Shown: one piece after another, positions 1 through 6,900 of the stretch
How positions within the stretch are numbered: position 1 is the stretch's first letter
How the letters are laid out: each line of letters opens with the position of its first letter
Source of the DNA: JAHFUI01 sp041485905
GTDB taxonomy: Bacteria; Acidobacteriota; Vicinamibacteria; Vicinamibacterales; CAVVIG01
Length of the DNA stretch: 15,892 nt
Assembly: GCA_041485905.1 (NCBI GenBank)
Contig: JBGPKK010000104.1
Location: forward strand, 1-15,892
Direction of reading: 5' to 3'
The notes under the pieces: generated by a model
Database searches by the model: none
Told to the model about the DNA's origin: nothing
The model's input: the letters and a program-made list of their open reading frames with translations, nothing else
Position numbers and translations under genes: made by a program

Positions 1-536
1 CGCTCCTTGAGCTTCTCGTCGCTGTCGACGACCGACGCCTGCGAGATGCCGATCGACGCTTCCTGCGTCAGCGATTTCACGATCAGCGGAAACTGGAGCC
101 GCTTGAGGCGCCGAATGGGGCGCCCGATGCGAAACACCTCGAATTCCGGCACGGGAATGCGGTGATAGGCGAGCAGCTTCTTCGACAGCGACTTGTCGCG
201 CGCCAGCAGCAGCCCGCGCGGATTGCACCCGGTGTACGACTGCTTCAGCAGCTCGAGGTAACTGATGACGTTCTGATCGAAGATCGTGATGTCGTCGAAT
301 CCTTCCAGCAGGTTGAAGGCGATGTGCGGCTTCCACTCCGTGGCGGTCCGGCGGATGTCCCCGAGGTCGTCGTGGACGGCGAGCGTCTGCACTTCGTGGC
401 CCATCGCCGTCAACGTCGTGATGACGTCGTATTCGGTCCGCCACGGCGCCGATTCGATGTCGGTCCCTTCTTCGATCTTGGCCGGTGGAATGAGGTGCCG
501 GTGCACCAGCGCGAGCACTCGCAAGCGCGTGGTCAT
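1..536 (-). CDS. ATP-grasp ligase (D-Ala-D-Ala ligase-like), N-terminal part, cut by window edge
   Basis: The first 178 residues of a minus-strand gene starting MTTRLRVLALVHRHLIPP; the rest lies beyond base 1. The start of a Rossmann-like preATP-grasp domain is followed by LEGFDD, then YTGCNPRGLLLARDKSLSKK, which matches the 'tG(s/n)...ArDK..tK' signature of D-alanine-D-alanine ligase-type ATP-grasp enzymes. The segment FPLIVKSLTQEASIGIS corresponds to the nucleotide-binding lysine strand and glycine-rich loop. Such enzymes form an amide bond between a carboxylate and an amine through an acylphosphate. The substrate here cannot be read; a true cell-wall Ddl is less likely given the N-terminus and context. 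The ATG overlaps the stop of the upstream metallopeptidase gene as ATGA, so the two are probably translationally coupled. The central and C-terminal catalytic parts are not visible. Confidence 0.8.
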   Translation of the reverse strand, partial: MTTRLRVLALVHRHLIPPAKIEEGTDIESAPWRTEYDVITTLTAMGHEVQTLAVHDDLGDIRRTATEWKPHIAFNLLEGFDDITIFDQNVISYLELLKQSYTGCNPRGLLLARDKSLSKKLLAYHRIPVPEFEVFRIGRPIRRLKRLQFPLIVKSLTQEASIGISQASVVDSDEKLKE

Positions 537-1549
537 AGCGCCACCCGATGCCGTCCGCTGTGCAGGTAGTTCATCGTCTGCACCGTCAGGAACACCATGA
601 AGTCGATCTTGGTCGTCTCCTCCGAATCAGAGAGACGCAGGTTCTGTTCGCGGCAACGCTCGATGATCTTCTCGATGAGCTGATCGATCGTGTACTGGTA
701 GCTGTCGGTGAAGGAGGCGACGGTGCCGCGCACCTCCTTGCGAATCTTACGGACGAAGCGGGCGGCCGAGGGATTCTTCGCGTATTCCTGTGAATCGGAG
801 AACAGGTTGCGAAGATCGCTGTCGTAGAAATCCGGGTGATCGAGGCCGTAGTGCTCGCGCTTCTGGCGGTAGTGCTCGCGGAGCGTCTTCCGCAGCTTCG
901 AGACCGGATCGACCTGGCGTTTCGAGGTGACGGCCGGCTTCCGGTCGGTCAGCTCCCGCATCAGGCGCGCCATGTATTCGACCTTCCGAAGCGCCGGCCA
1001 TCCCGCGTACCGAGTCGCCCACATCGATTGCGGATCGAGCCACACCGCGAAGGTCTCCGCGAAGTCTTCATCCGGATGGCTCTGCGCGTACCAGTGGTCG
1101 AGATGCTGAACGAAGCTCTTGCTGTACGGCTTCGGCGTGTAGTACTCCGGGTACGGCGTAGCGGGCGTGCCAAAGAGCCGCCGCCTGGTCGTGCGGCGGC
1201 GAAGGCGGTACGCGTTGTCGATGGCGTGTCCCGCCTCGTGACGCAGAATGTTCAGGCACGATTCGGTGTCGCCGCCCTCGACCTCGAGCATCTGCGCGGC
1301 TTCCAGCCTCGCGAGGCGCGGGTGCGCCAGGTAAAACGGGATCGCGATGCCCGGCACATCGTCGGGCGTGAACCATTCGTCCGCGAGCCAGTAGTGGGGC
1401 CGGAAGATCAGCGCCCGCGCGTCGAGCTCGGCGTCGAGCTGCGTGATGCGCTGTTCGATGTCCGTGCCTTCGATGGTGACGCCGAGATCGCACAGACGCA
1501 CGTCGAGCAGCTTGTCGTCCGGCCACGATGCCCATTCGGGGTCAGCCAT
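533..1549 (-). CDS. putative zinc metallopeptidase with HEAGH motif
   Basis: 338 residues, no signal peptide and no membrane segment, so probably cytoplasmic. Residues 104-108 read HEAGH inside LRHEAGHAIDNAYRL, a zincin HExxH helix: H104 and H108 would bind zinc and E105 would be the base. The stretch SHPDEDFAETFAVWL (residues 157-171) supplies a likely third ligand, E161 or E165, in the gluzincin manner. The N-terminal 95 residues and the basic, helix-rich C-terminal third are not assigned to a named domain. The gene starts 8 bases inside the 3' end of gatA and ends overlapping the ATP-grasp gene by 4 bases, so it sits in the middle of one operon. ATP-grasp ligases often occur beside peptidases in predicted peptide-modification clusters; a link of that kind is inference here. 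The substrate is unknown. Confidence 0.8.
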   Translation of the reverse strand: MADPEWASWPDDKLLDVRLCDLGVTIEGTDIEQRITQLDAELDARALIFRPHYWLADEWFTPDDVPGIAIPFYLAHPRLARLEAAQMLEVEGGDTESCLNILRHEAGHAIDNAYRLRRRTTRRRLFGTPATPYPEYYTPKPYSKSFVQHLDHWYAQSHPDEDFAETFAVWLDPQSMWATRYAGWPALRKVEYMARLMRELTDRKPAVTSKRQVDPVSKLRKTLREHYRQKREHYGLDHPDFYDSDLRNLFSDSQEYAKNPSAARFVRKIRKEVRGTVASFTDSYQYTIDQLIEKIIERCREQNLRLSDSEETTKIDFMVFLTVQTMNYLHSGRHRVAL

Positions 1550-3008
1550 TCAGCGGTGGCTCTTCTTCGTGCCAGGACGTCTCTCGCTGGTACGCGTCCG
1601 CGATTCGCAGCAGCGTCGTTTCATCGAACCGGCGGCCCGTGAGCTGCAGGCCGACCGGGAGCCTGTCGGCGGTGAAGCCGCAGGGGACGCTGATGGCCGG
1701 CAGGCCGGCGAGGTTCGCGCTCACCGTGAAGACGTCGGCCAGATACATCTGAAGCGGATCGTCGACGCGCTCGCCGATTGTGAACGCGGCGGTCGGGCTC
1801 GTCGGCATCGCGACAACATCCACGCGCTCGAAGGCCGAATCGTAGTCACGGAGGATCAGCGTGCGGACCTGCTGCGCTTTCAGGTAATAGGCGTCGTAGT
1901 ATCCCGAGCTCAAGACGTAGGTTCCGAGCATGATCCGCCGCTTGACCTCGGGCCCGAACCCGCGCTCGCGCGTCCGCGCATACATGGTCCTCAGGTCCTG
2001 GTCTTTGCTGCCCGGTTCGCGGAATCCATATCGGACGCCGTCATACCGCGCCAGATTCGCGCTCGCCTCGGCCGTCGCGATGAGGTAATACACTGCGATG
2101 GCGTGCGGGGCGTGCGGCAACTCGATGTCGACGATCGTCGCACCGCGCCCGGCGAGCGTCTCGATGGCGGCGCGAAACCGTCCCAGCACACCGGGATCGA
2201 CGCCGCTCTCGAGCATCGACGAGGGCACGCCGATGCGTGCGCCGCGGATGTCGCCGGTCAAGCCGGCCGTATAGTCGGGCACCGGCGTGGACGCCGACGT
2301 GGCGTCGGCGGGGTCCCAACCCGCGATCACCGTGAGCGTCAGTGCCGCGTCATACACCGTCCGCGTCAGCGGCCCGATCTGATCGAGCGACGAGGCAAAC
2401 GCAAGCAGGCCGTAGCGCGACACGCGGCCGTAGGTTGGTTTGAGGCCGACGATTCCGCACAGGGCTGCGGGCTGTCGGATGGATCCGCCCGTATCTGATC
2501 CGAGCGCCACGGCCGCCATCCGGGCGGCCACGGCGACCGCCGATCCGCCGCTCGATCCTCCGGGGATGCGATCTGGCGCCCAGGGATTGCGCGACGGCCC
2601 GAACGCGGAGTTCTCCGTGGACGATCCCATCGCGAATTCATCGCAGTTCGTCTTGCCGATCACGACCGCGCCGGCCCGTTCCAGGCGCTCCACGACGCTC
2701 GCGTTGTACGGAGGCACGAACGATTCCAGCATGCGCGATGAGGCCGTGGTGCGGACGCCGCGCGTGCACACGTTGTCCTTGAGCGCCACCGGGACGCCCA
2801 GAAGCGGAGCGTCCCGCCACCGATCGCGATGGCGATCCAGCTCTGAAGCGCGCGTGAGCGCGAGATCGGCGGTGACGGTGTTGAAGGCGTGCAGCGACGG
2901 CTCGTGCCGTTCGATGCGCGCGAGCGTCTCCCGACAGACCTCTTCCGCGGATCGACTGCCCGAGCGGATGTGATCGCGAAGTTCGCGGGCAGCCGTCGTC
3001 GAGCTCAT
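1542..3008 (-). CDS. gatA: aspartyl/glutamyl-tRNA(Asn/Gln) amidotransferase subunit A
   Basis: 488 residues, the usual GatA length. The subunit hydrolyses glutamine and passes ammonia to GatB, which amidates Glu-tRNA(Gln) or Asp-tRNA(Asn). The amidase-signature Ser-cisSer-Lys triad is visible: K77 in VALKDNV, S152 in PGGSSGGSA and S176 in GSDTGGSIRQP. All three are offset by exactly two from the K79/S154/S178 of Staphylococcus aureus GatA. The neighbouring GLKPTYGRVSRYGL and FASSLDQIGP are also GatA-typical, which separates it from generic amidases. The gene overlaps gatC by 4 bases (ATGA) and the downstream metallopeptidase by 8, giving the common gatC-gatA order. gatB is absent from this window and presumably lies elsewhere. 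Confidence 0.97.
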   Translation of the reverse strand: MSSTTAARELRDHIRSGSRSAEEVCRETLARIERHEPSLHAFNTVTADLALTRASELDRHRDRWRDAPLLGVPVALKDNVCTRGVRTTASSRMLESFVPPYNASVVERLERAGAVVIGKTNCDEFAMGSSTENSAFGPSRNPWAPDRIPGGSSGGSAVAVAARMAAVALGSDTGGSIRQPAALCGIVGLKPTYGRVSRYGLLAFASSLDQIGPLTRTVYDAALTLTVIAGWDPADATSASTPVPDYTAGLTGDIRGARIGVPSSMLESGVDPGVLGRFRAAIETLAGRGATIVDIELPHAPHAIAVYYLIATAEASANLARYDGVRYGFREPGSKDQDLRTMYARTRERGFGPEVKRRIMLGTYVLSSGYYDAYYLKAQQVRTLILRDYDSAFERVDVVAMPTSPTAAFTIGERVDDPLQMYLADVFTVSANLAGLPAISVPCGFTADRLPVGLQLTGRRFDETTLLRIADAYQRETSWHEEEPPLNG

Positions 3009-3304
3009 CCGATGACCCGCGGCACCTTGAAGAAGCCGGCCTCGAGCGATGCGTCCGGTGCGTTGCTGAGCGCGGCTTCGCGATCGAGCGACGCCCGAAC
3101 GACATCGGGCCGATCGGATTGCTGGCCGCTGGCCACATACGTGGTCGGCGCGACGCCCTCCGTGTCGATCGCCAGGACCTCGTGGGCATAGCCGAGGAAG
3201 TCGCCGAGCTGGCGCGCGAAGAGCTCCACTTCCGCCGGCTCGAGCTCGAGCTGCGCGAGTTGGGCGATGGCTGCCACTTGCGCGGCGGTAAATTCAGCGG
3301 CCAC
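3005..3304 (-). CDS. gatC: aspartyl/glutamyl-tRNA(Asn/Gln) amidotransferase subunit C
   Basis: 99 residues from a GTG start; a TTG two codons further upstream (3310) is possible. GatC is the small subunit that wraps around and stabilises the GatA-GatB interface. The N-terminal helix QVAAIAQLAQLELEPAEVE matches the family's 'v..iA.LArLel.eeE' pattern, and the C-terminus ASLEAGFFKVPRVIG matches the conserved 'FFKVPrvi' tail. I prefer GTG at 3304 because a TAGCAT box ends exactly 6 bases before it, the spacing expected for a leaderless transcript, and no Shine-Dalgarno sequence is seen. It is the first gene of the gatC-gatA-metallopeptidase-ligase operon. The reading frame is certain; the start codon is not. 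Confidence 0.93.
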   Translation of the reverse strand: MAAEFTAAQVAAIAQLAQLELEPAEVELFARQLGDFLGYAHEVLAIDTEGVAPTTYVASGQQSDRPDVVRASLDREAALSNAPDASLEAGFFKVPRVIG

Positions 3305-3310
3305 GGGCAA

Positions 3311-3316
3311 ATGCTA
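3311..3316 (-). promoter_or_regulatory. candidate -10 box of the gatC operon
   Basis: TAGCAT on the minus strand, followed by 6 bases and then the GTG at 3304. The TAnnnT form and this exact spacing are typical of leaderless bacterial transcripts. No clear -35 hexamer is seen; the dispersed hairpin repeat lies upstream, where one would sit. Confidence 0.4.
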
Positions 3317-3328
3317 GCATGGCAAAAC

Positions 3329-3355
3329 GGCCCGCCCTAAAGGGCAGGCCCTACA
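3329..3355 (-). repeat. dispersed palindromic repeat, copy A
   Basis: Read on the minus strand this is TGTAG followed by a 9-bp stem (GGCCTGCCC / GGGCGGGCC, one G-U pair) around a TTTA loop. It fills most of the 51-bp space between the divergent gatC and MEMO1-like genes and ends directly against the ATG at 3356. Two further copies with the same GTAG(G) flank and a short loop lie at 4777-4805 and 14450-14474, so it looks like a small REP-type dispersed element rather than a gene-specific terminator. Confidence 0.6.
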
Positions 3356-4195
3356 ATGCAAAAGATCCGACCTGCAGCAGTCGCGGGGACCTGGTATCCC
3401 GGGACGATGGCCGCTCTGGCGCAGGCAGTCGACGGCCATCTGTCGCGGGCACGCGATGGTCCGCCCGATATCTTCGATCCGGTGGTCGCGCTGATCGCGC
3501 CCCACGCGGGCCTCATGTACTCCGGCCCGGTCGCAGCCTATGCGTACAAGATGCTCCGCGGCCGGAGGTTCGACGTCATCGTGCTGGTGGGGCCGTCCCA
3601 TTTCGTCGGCTTCGACGGTGTGGCCGTATATCGCGGCGGCGGCTTTGAAACGCCGTTCGGCGTTGCGCATGTCGACGAGGCGTGCGCCGTGGACATCATG
3701 GACGCGGCTTCAATGGTCCGCGAACACGATGCCGCCCACGCGCGTGAGCACTCACTCGAAATGCAGCTGCCCTTCGTGCAGCGTCTGGCGCCCGCCTCAG
3801 CGATCGTCCCGCTGGTGATGGGCTTTCAGTCTGCCCAGACCGCGCGCGCGCTCGGCGACGCCCTTGGCGCCGTCCTTCGGGGGCGCTCGGCGCTGCTCGT
3901 CGCGAGCACCGATCTCTCGCACTACCACGACGCGGCCACCGCCGCGCGGCTCGATGCCGTCGTCATCGATCACGTGTCGCGGTTCGACACTGAGGGTCTG
4001 CAGCGAACGCTCGACCGCGCACCCGACCATGCGTGCGGCGGCGGACCGACGATCGCGGTGATGAGGGCCGCGTACGCGCTCGGCGCACGCGACGGGCTCG
4101 TCCTCAAATATGCCGACTCGGGCGACGTGTCCGGCGACAAGTCGTCGGTGGTGGGGTATATGGCGGCGGCGCTCGGCACGAAACTCACCTGCTGA
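3356..4195 (+). CDS. AmmeMemoRadiSam system protein B (MEMO1 family)
   Basis: 279 residues, full length for the family. The N-terminus KIRPAAVAGTWYPG is the standard MEMO1 opening and fixes the ATG. Metal-site residues of human MEMO1 (H49, H81, C244, with H192 nearby) have counterparts at H50 (IAPHAGLMYSG), H82 (GPSHF), C227 (CGGGPT) and H189 (STDLSHYH). The family motif EHSLEMQLPF is at residues 131-140. The fold is related to class III extradiol dioxygenases; metal binding is established for the human protein, but the bacterial reaction is not known to me. The AMMECR1-like gene follows after 38 bp in the same direction, the usual pairing. The third member, a radical SAM protein, is missing here. 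No good ribosome binding site precedes the ATG because a palindromic repeat abuts it. Confidence 0.93.
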   Translation: MQKIRPAAVAGTWYPGTMAALAQAVDGHLSRARDGPPDIFDPVVALIAPHAGLMYSGPVAAYAYKMLRGRRFDVIVLVGPSHFVGFDGVAVYRGGGFETPFGVAHVDEACAVDIMDAASMVREHDAAHAREHSLEMQLPFVQRLAPASAIVPLVMGFQSAQTARALGDALGAVLRGRSALLVASTDLSHYHDAATAARLDAVVIDHVSRFDTEGLQRTLDRAPDHACGGGPTIAVMRAAYALGARDGLVLKYADSGDVSGDKSSVVGYMAAALGTKLTC

Positions 4196-4199
4196 AGGG

Positions 4200-4214
4200 A
4201 ACACAATTTGTGTT
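4200..4214. promoter_or_regulatory. 15-bp perfect palindrome between the MEMO1-like and AMMECR1-like genes
   Basis: AACACAA-T-TTGTGTT is a perfect inverted repeat with a single central base. It begins 5 bases after the MEMO1-like stop and ends 20 bases before the AMMECR1-like ATG. It is AT-rich in a GC-rich region, which suits an operator better than a terminator. It could bind a regulator that separates expression of the two genes; this is inference from symmetry and position only. Confidence 0.4.
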
Positions 4215-4233
4215 GGGTGACCGGGGCACGTCG

Positions 4234-4809
4234 ATGACCAGCGACGCCGATCGCCAACTCCTCCTCCGCATCGCCCGCACCGCGATTGTGGCGCACGTGG
4301 GCGGCACCTCGCTCGTAGAGGTGGAGCACACGGGCCTGCCCGCGTGCCGCGGTGGAGCGTTCGTCACCTTGCACAAGGGCCGCGAGCTGCGCGGCTGCAT
4401 CGGGCACGTGCACGCAGACGAGTCGCTTCCTCGAATCGTCGCCCGGTGTGCGGTGGCGGCGTGCAGCGCCGATCCGAGGTTCTCCGCCGTGGACCCCTCA
4501 GAGCTCCCACATCTCACGATCGAGCTGTCGCTGCTCGGTCCGCTCGAGCCGATCACGACCGTCGACGAGATCGAGATCGGCCGCCATGGGCTCGTGGTGG
4601 AGCGGGGCTGGCATCGCGGTCTGCTGTTGCCGCAGGTGGCCACCGAGTGGAAATGGGGGGCGGAGCAGTTTCTCGTGGAGACGTGCCGCAAGGCGGGCCT
4701 GCCCAGGGACGCGTCGACACACGGCGGAATAAAGATGTGGAGGTTCGAAGCGGAGGTGTTCGGGGAAGAGGAAAAAGGCGGCCGTCCTGATGAGGCCCGC
4801 CCTACGTGA
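4234..4809 (+). CDS. AmmeMemoRadiSam system protein A (AMMECR1 domain)
   Basis: 191 residues. The hallmark LRGCIG of AMMECR1 proteins is at residues 52-57, followed by the typical AVAACSADPRFSAV and, near the C-terminus, GLLLPQVATEWKWGAEQFL and CRKAGLP, all strongly conserved across bacteria, archaea and eukaryotes. The biochemical role is not established. I start at ATG 4234 (MTSDADRQLLLRIARTA), which fits the family N-terminus; the frame stays open further upstream into the MEMO1-like gene but that extension lacks similarity. The last ten residues (GGRPDEARPT) are encoded by a dispersed palindromic repeat, so the native C-terminus has been replaced or extended by repeat sequence. It probably forms a functional pair with the preceding MEMO1-like gene. 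Confidence 0.93.
   Translation: MTSDADRQLLLRIARTAIVAHVGGTSLVEVEHTGLPACRGGAFVTLHKGRELRGCIGHVHADESLPRIVARCAVAACSADPRFSAVDPSELPHLTIELSLLGPLEPITTVDEIEIGRHGLVVERGWHRGLLLPQVATEWKWGAEQFLVETCRKAGLPRDASTHGGIKMWRFEAEVFGEEEKGGRPDEARPT
4777..4805 (-). repeat. dispersed palindromic repeat, copy B, inside the 3' end of the AMMECR1-like gene
   Basis: Read on the minus strand it starts GTAGGGCGGGCCT and ends AGGACGGCCGCC, an imperfect hairpin with a CATC loop. The GTAGGG flank is shared with copies A and C. It lies in the coding sequence: its bases encode the final residues of the AMMECR1-like protein, and the TGA follows two bases beyond it. The stem is less regular than in the other two copies. Confidence 0.5.
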
Positions 4810-4817
4810 GCCGAGGC

Positions 4818-4839
4818 GCGTTGAGCGCGCGCTCGACGC
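4818..4839 (+). terminator. candidate hairpin between convergent genes
   Basis: A 9-bp stem (GCGTTGAGC / GCTCGACGC, one G-U pair) with a GCGC loop, 9 bases after the AMMECR1-like stop and 51 bases before the end of the convergent membrane hydrolase gene. The position suits a terminator, but no T-tract follows, so intrinsic termination is uncertain. Confidence 0.4.
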
Positions 4840-4889
4840 AAGGGGCAATCCACCGGCGACCGACATGTGCGCTCCAAGCAAGGGCATTG

Positions 4890-5981
4890 CTAAGGCCCGT
4901 AGCGTTGCTCGAGGACGTGGCCATCGGCGTCGAGGCGCACGAACGCCGCGAAGGACACAGGTCCGCGCGGGCCCCCGGGCAGAATGAATCGCACATCGAC
5001 CCAGCGCACGCTCGTCGTGCCGCCAGGGTCGATCGTGGCTCTGGCCGCAGCCAGCCTGGAAAAGCCGAGAAACGTCCGACCGAGATCCGTTGAGGCGGCC
5101 GCCCACACGGCCGGTGTCCAGACGTTCGGATACCGCTCGGTCGTCCGCCACAGCACTTCGTCGGCGGTCGGCGCCTGCCGAAAGCGCCGGTCGAGCAGAT
5201 TGATGTCGTGAATCTCGTACGCGTTGGAGAGCTGCGCCACGACGCGCCATTGAAACGGCGAGACGAAGGTCGGAATTGCAACGAGCTGCACCAGACATCG
5301 TTTGCCCGCCTCGGGCGGACCCGTCTCCACCTGCCGCGGCCAGTGGTTCCATTCGTGAACACCGGATGAAGTCGAGTTGCACGGCTGCGGGAGGAGCGGG
5401 CCGAACAATCGAGGCGCGGTCGCCAGCGCAGCATGGTGCGCGGCGGCGCGAAGGCCGTAGTTGGCCGCCATCAGCACGAGCACGATGGCGACGTTTCTGC
5501 GCCTGGCGAGCGCCGACTCGCTGCCGAAGAGCAATCCCGCAATGAGAGCGCCCAGCAGATAGACGTCGATGATCGGCATCCAATCGAGCGAGAACCAGTG
5601 CCAGTCGAACGGGCTCAGAAGGCGCGTGCCGTACGAAGTCGGCAGGTCCATCAGCACGTGACACAGCACGCCGATCAGACAGATGGGCACCAGCTTGCGG
5701 AATGGTGCGTCGGGGGTCTCATCGGTATTGCGTCCGATCGCGTGTAACCCGAGCGACACGAGGCCTGCGACGACAAGCGCGAGGCCGATCACACCAAGCA
5801 GGCCGTGCGTCGGCCCGCGATGCCACGTCAGATAGCTGCCGGTGCCGCCGGCGGTCGCCACGATGTCGATGTCGGGCGCGCTCGACGCGAGGATGAGCGC
5901 GACCGTTGCGCCGCGTCCAGCGCGGCCGAGCCGCGTTCGCGCCAGCGTGATCGCAAACAAGGTGTGCGTCCCGTTATCCAT
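4890..5981 (-). CDS. membrane-bound metal-dependent hydrolase, DUF457/YdjM-like
   Basis: 363 residues. The N-terminal half has the family's metal-binding pattern: H6 (THTLFA), D37/D39 (SSAPDID), H54 and H59 (HRGPTHG), and H108/D112 (CHVLMDLPTSYGTRLL), followed by the typical SPFDWHWFSLDWMPIIDV. About four or five hydrophobic helices (near residues 58-82, 97-118, 134-155, 164-188) place it in the inner membrane. Residues from about 200 onward form a soluble-looking tail rich in Trp and beta-type segments, probably on one face of the membrane. The substrate is unknown; family annotation as 'hydrolase' rests on the conserved His/Asp residues. Its ATG lies 19 bp from the divergent nuclease-like gene, so the two share one promoter region. 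It converges on the AMMECR1-like gene across about 80 bp. Confidence 0.85.
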   Translation of the reverse strand: MDNGTHTLFAITLARTRLGRAGRGATVALILASSAPDIDIVATAGGTGSYLTWHRGPTHGLLGVIGLALVVAGLVSLGLHAIGRNTDETPDAPFRKLVPICLIGVLCHVLMDLPTSYGTRLLSPFDWHWFSLDWMPIIDVYLLGALIAGLLFGSESALARRRNVAIVLVLMAANYGLRAAAHHAALATAPRLFGPLLPQPCNSTSSGVHEWNHWPRQVETGPPEAGKRCLVQLVAIPTFVSPFQWRVVAQLSNAYEIHDINLLDRRFRQAPTADEVLWRTTERYPNVWTPAVWAAASTDLGRTFLGFSRLAAARATIDPGGTTSVRWVDVRFILPGGPRGPVSFAAFVRLDADGHVLEQRYGP

Positions 5982-6000
5982 TCGTGCTTAATATAACTGC
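5982..6000. promoter_or_regulatory. 19-bp shared divergent promoter core, probably leaderless
   Basis: All that separates two divergent start codons is an AT-rich core. TAATAT (5989-5994) ends 6 bases before the ATG at 6001, so transcription would begin at or next to the start codon. On the opposite strand TATATT (5995-5990) lies 8 bases before the ATG at 5981. There is no room for a Shine-Dalgarno site plus leader on either side. The -35 regions must lie inside the opposite coding sequences. Confidence 0.5.
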
Positions 6001-6900
6001 ATGCGGAAAACGCTGATCGCCCTGTCGGCCTGCGCGCTCATCGTCGGTGTGCCATCGCCGGCCCGCGCCTGGGGAATTGCGGCGCACCGGGCCATCATGG
6101 CGCGCGCCATCGATCTGCTGCCCGCCCAGCTGAAGCCGTTCTTCGACCATTACCGCGAAGAGCTCATCGTTCGCGTTGTCGATCCGGACATGTGGCGCAC
6201 CGCCGGCTGGGAAGAGGACCAGAATCATTTCGTCGACTTCGGCGTGCCGGAGTTCGGACCGTATCCGTTCGCGGCGTTGCCCCGCGAATACGGTGCCGCC
6301 ATCGAGAAATTCGGGACGGCAACGCTCAAGAAGAACGGCGTTCTGCCGTGGCGCGAAGCCGAGGAGTTCGGGAACCTGCGCCGCGCATTCGAGGGGTTCG
6401 CCAAGAACTCTTCCTTTGCGCCGACCGATACGGTCCTGTTTGCGGCGGCGGCGGCGCACTACATTCAGGACGCGCATCAGCCGCTGCACGCCACAAATAA
6501 CTACGACGGCCAGTTGACTCAGCAGAACGGCGTGCACTCGCGGTTCGAGACGGCGCTCTTCGAACGCTTCCAATCGAAGCTCGCGCTCAATCCCGGCCCG
6601 ATCTCGCCGACCAGGAATCCTCGCGACGCAGCGTTCGATGCCCTGCTGGCCAGCTACCAGCTGGTGGAGCCGCTCCTGAAAGCTGACAAAGAGGCCATCG
6701 CGGGGAAGGACACCTACGACAACGAGTATTTCGACAGGTTTTTCGCGAAGGTCCGTCCGATCCTCGAGAAGCGGCTGACAGACTCCGTGACGGCGACCGC
6801 GTCGCTGATCGTGGGTGCCTGGGAGCAAGCGGGGAAACCGCCGGTCAAGATCGAGATGCCGCGGACGGTTCAGAAGGTTCGAACGCCGAAATCAGACTGA
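6001..6900 (+). CDS. secreted S1/P1 nuclease or zinc-dependent phospholipase C-like protein
   Basis: 299 residues. A Sec signal peptide (MRKTLIALSACALIVGVPSP, cleavage after ARA at 23) leaves Trp24 as the mature N-terminus. This is diagnostic, because in P1 nuclease and bacterial phospholipase C the N-terminal Trp amine binds zinc. The other trinuclear zinc ligands are visible: H29 (AAHR), D61 or D63 (VVDPDMW), H76 (QNHF), H153 and D157 (HYIQD), H163 (QPLH), H179 and E183 (HSRFE). The spacing matches the S1/P1-PLC superfamily. The protein would act in the periplasm or outside the cell on single-stranded nucleic acid or phospholipid; the sequence does not decide which. It overlaps the convergent mgtC-like gene by 9 bp. 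The ATG appears leaderless (TAATAT box 6 bases upstream). Confidence 0.87.
   Translation: MRKTLIALSACALIVGVPSPARAWGIAAHRAIMARAIDLLPAQLKPFFDHYREELIVRVVDPDMWRTAGWEEDQNHFVDFGVPEFGPYPFAALPREYGAAIEKFGTATLKKNGVLPWREAEEFGNLRRAFEGFAKNSSFAPTDTVLFAAAAAHYIQDAHQPLHATNNYDGQLTQQNGVHSRFETALFERFQSKLALNPGPISPTRNPRDAAFDALLASYQLVEPLLKADKEAIAGKDTYDNEYFDRFFAKVRPILEKRLTDSVTATASLIVGAWEQAGKPPVKIEMPRTVQKVRTPKSD

Noticed and set aside
836..2498. Long plus-strand open frames opposite the metallopeptidase and gatA genes
   Set aside because: They are shadow frames of high-GC genes; their translations are Arg/Pro-rich and lack motifs, while the minus strand encodes clear GatA and HEAGH proteins.
4498..5664. 388-codon minus-strand frame
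   Set aside because: It spans parts of the AMMECR1-like gene and the membrane hydrolase in the wrong frame and has no recognisable domain.
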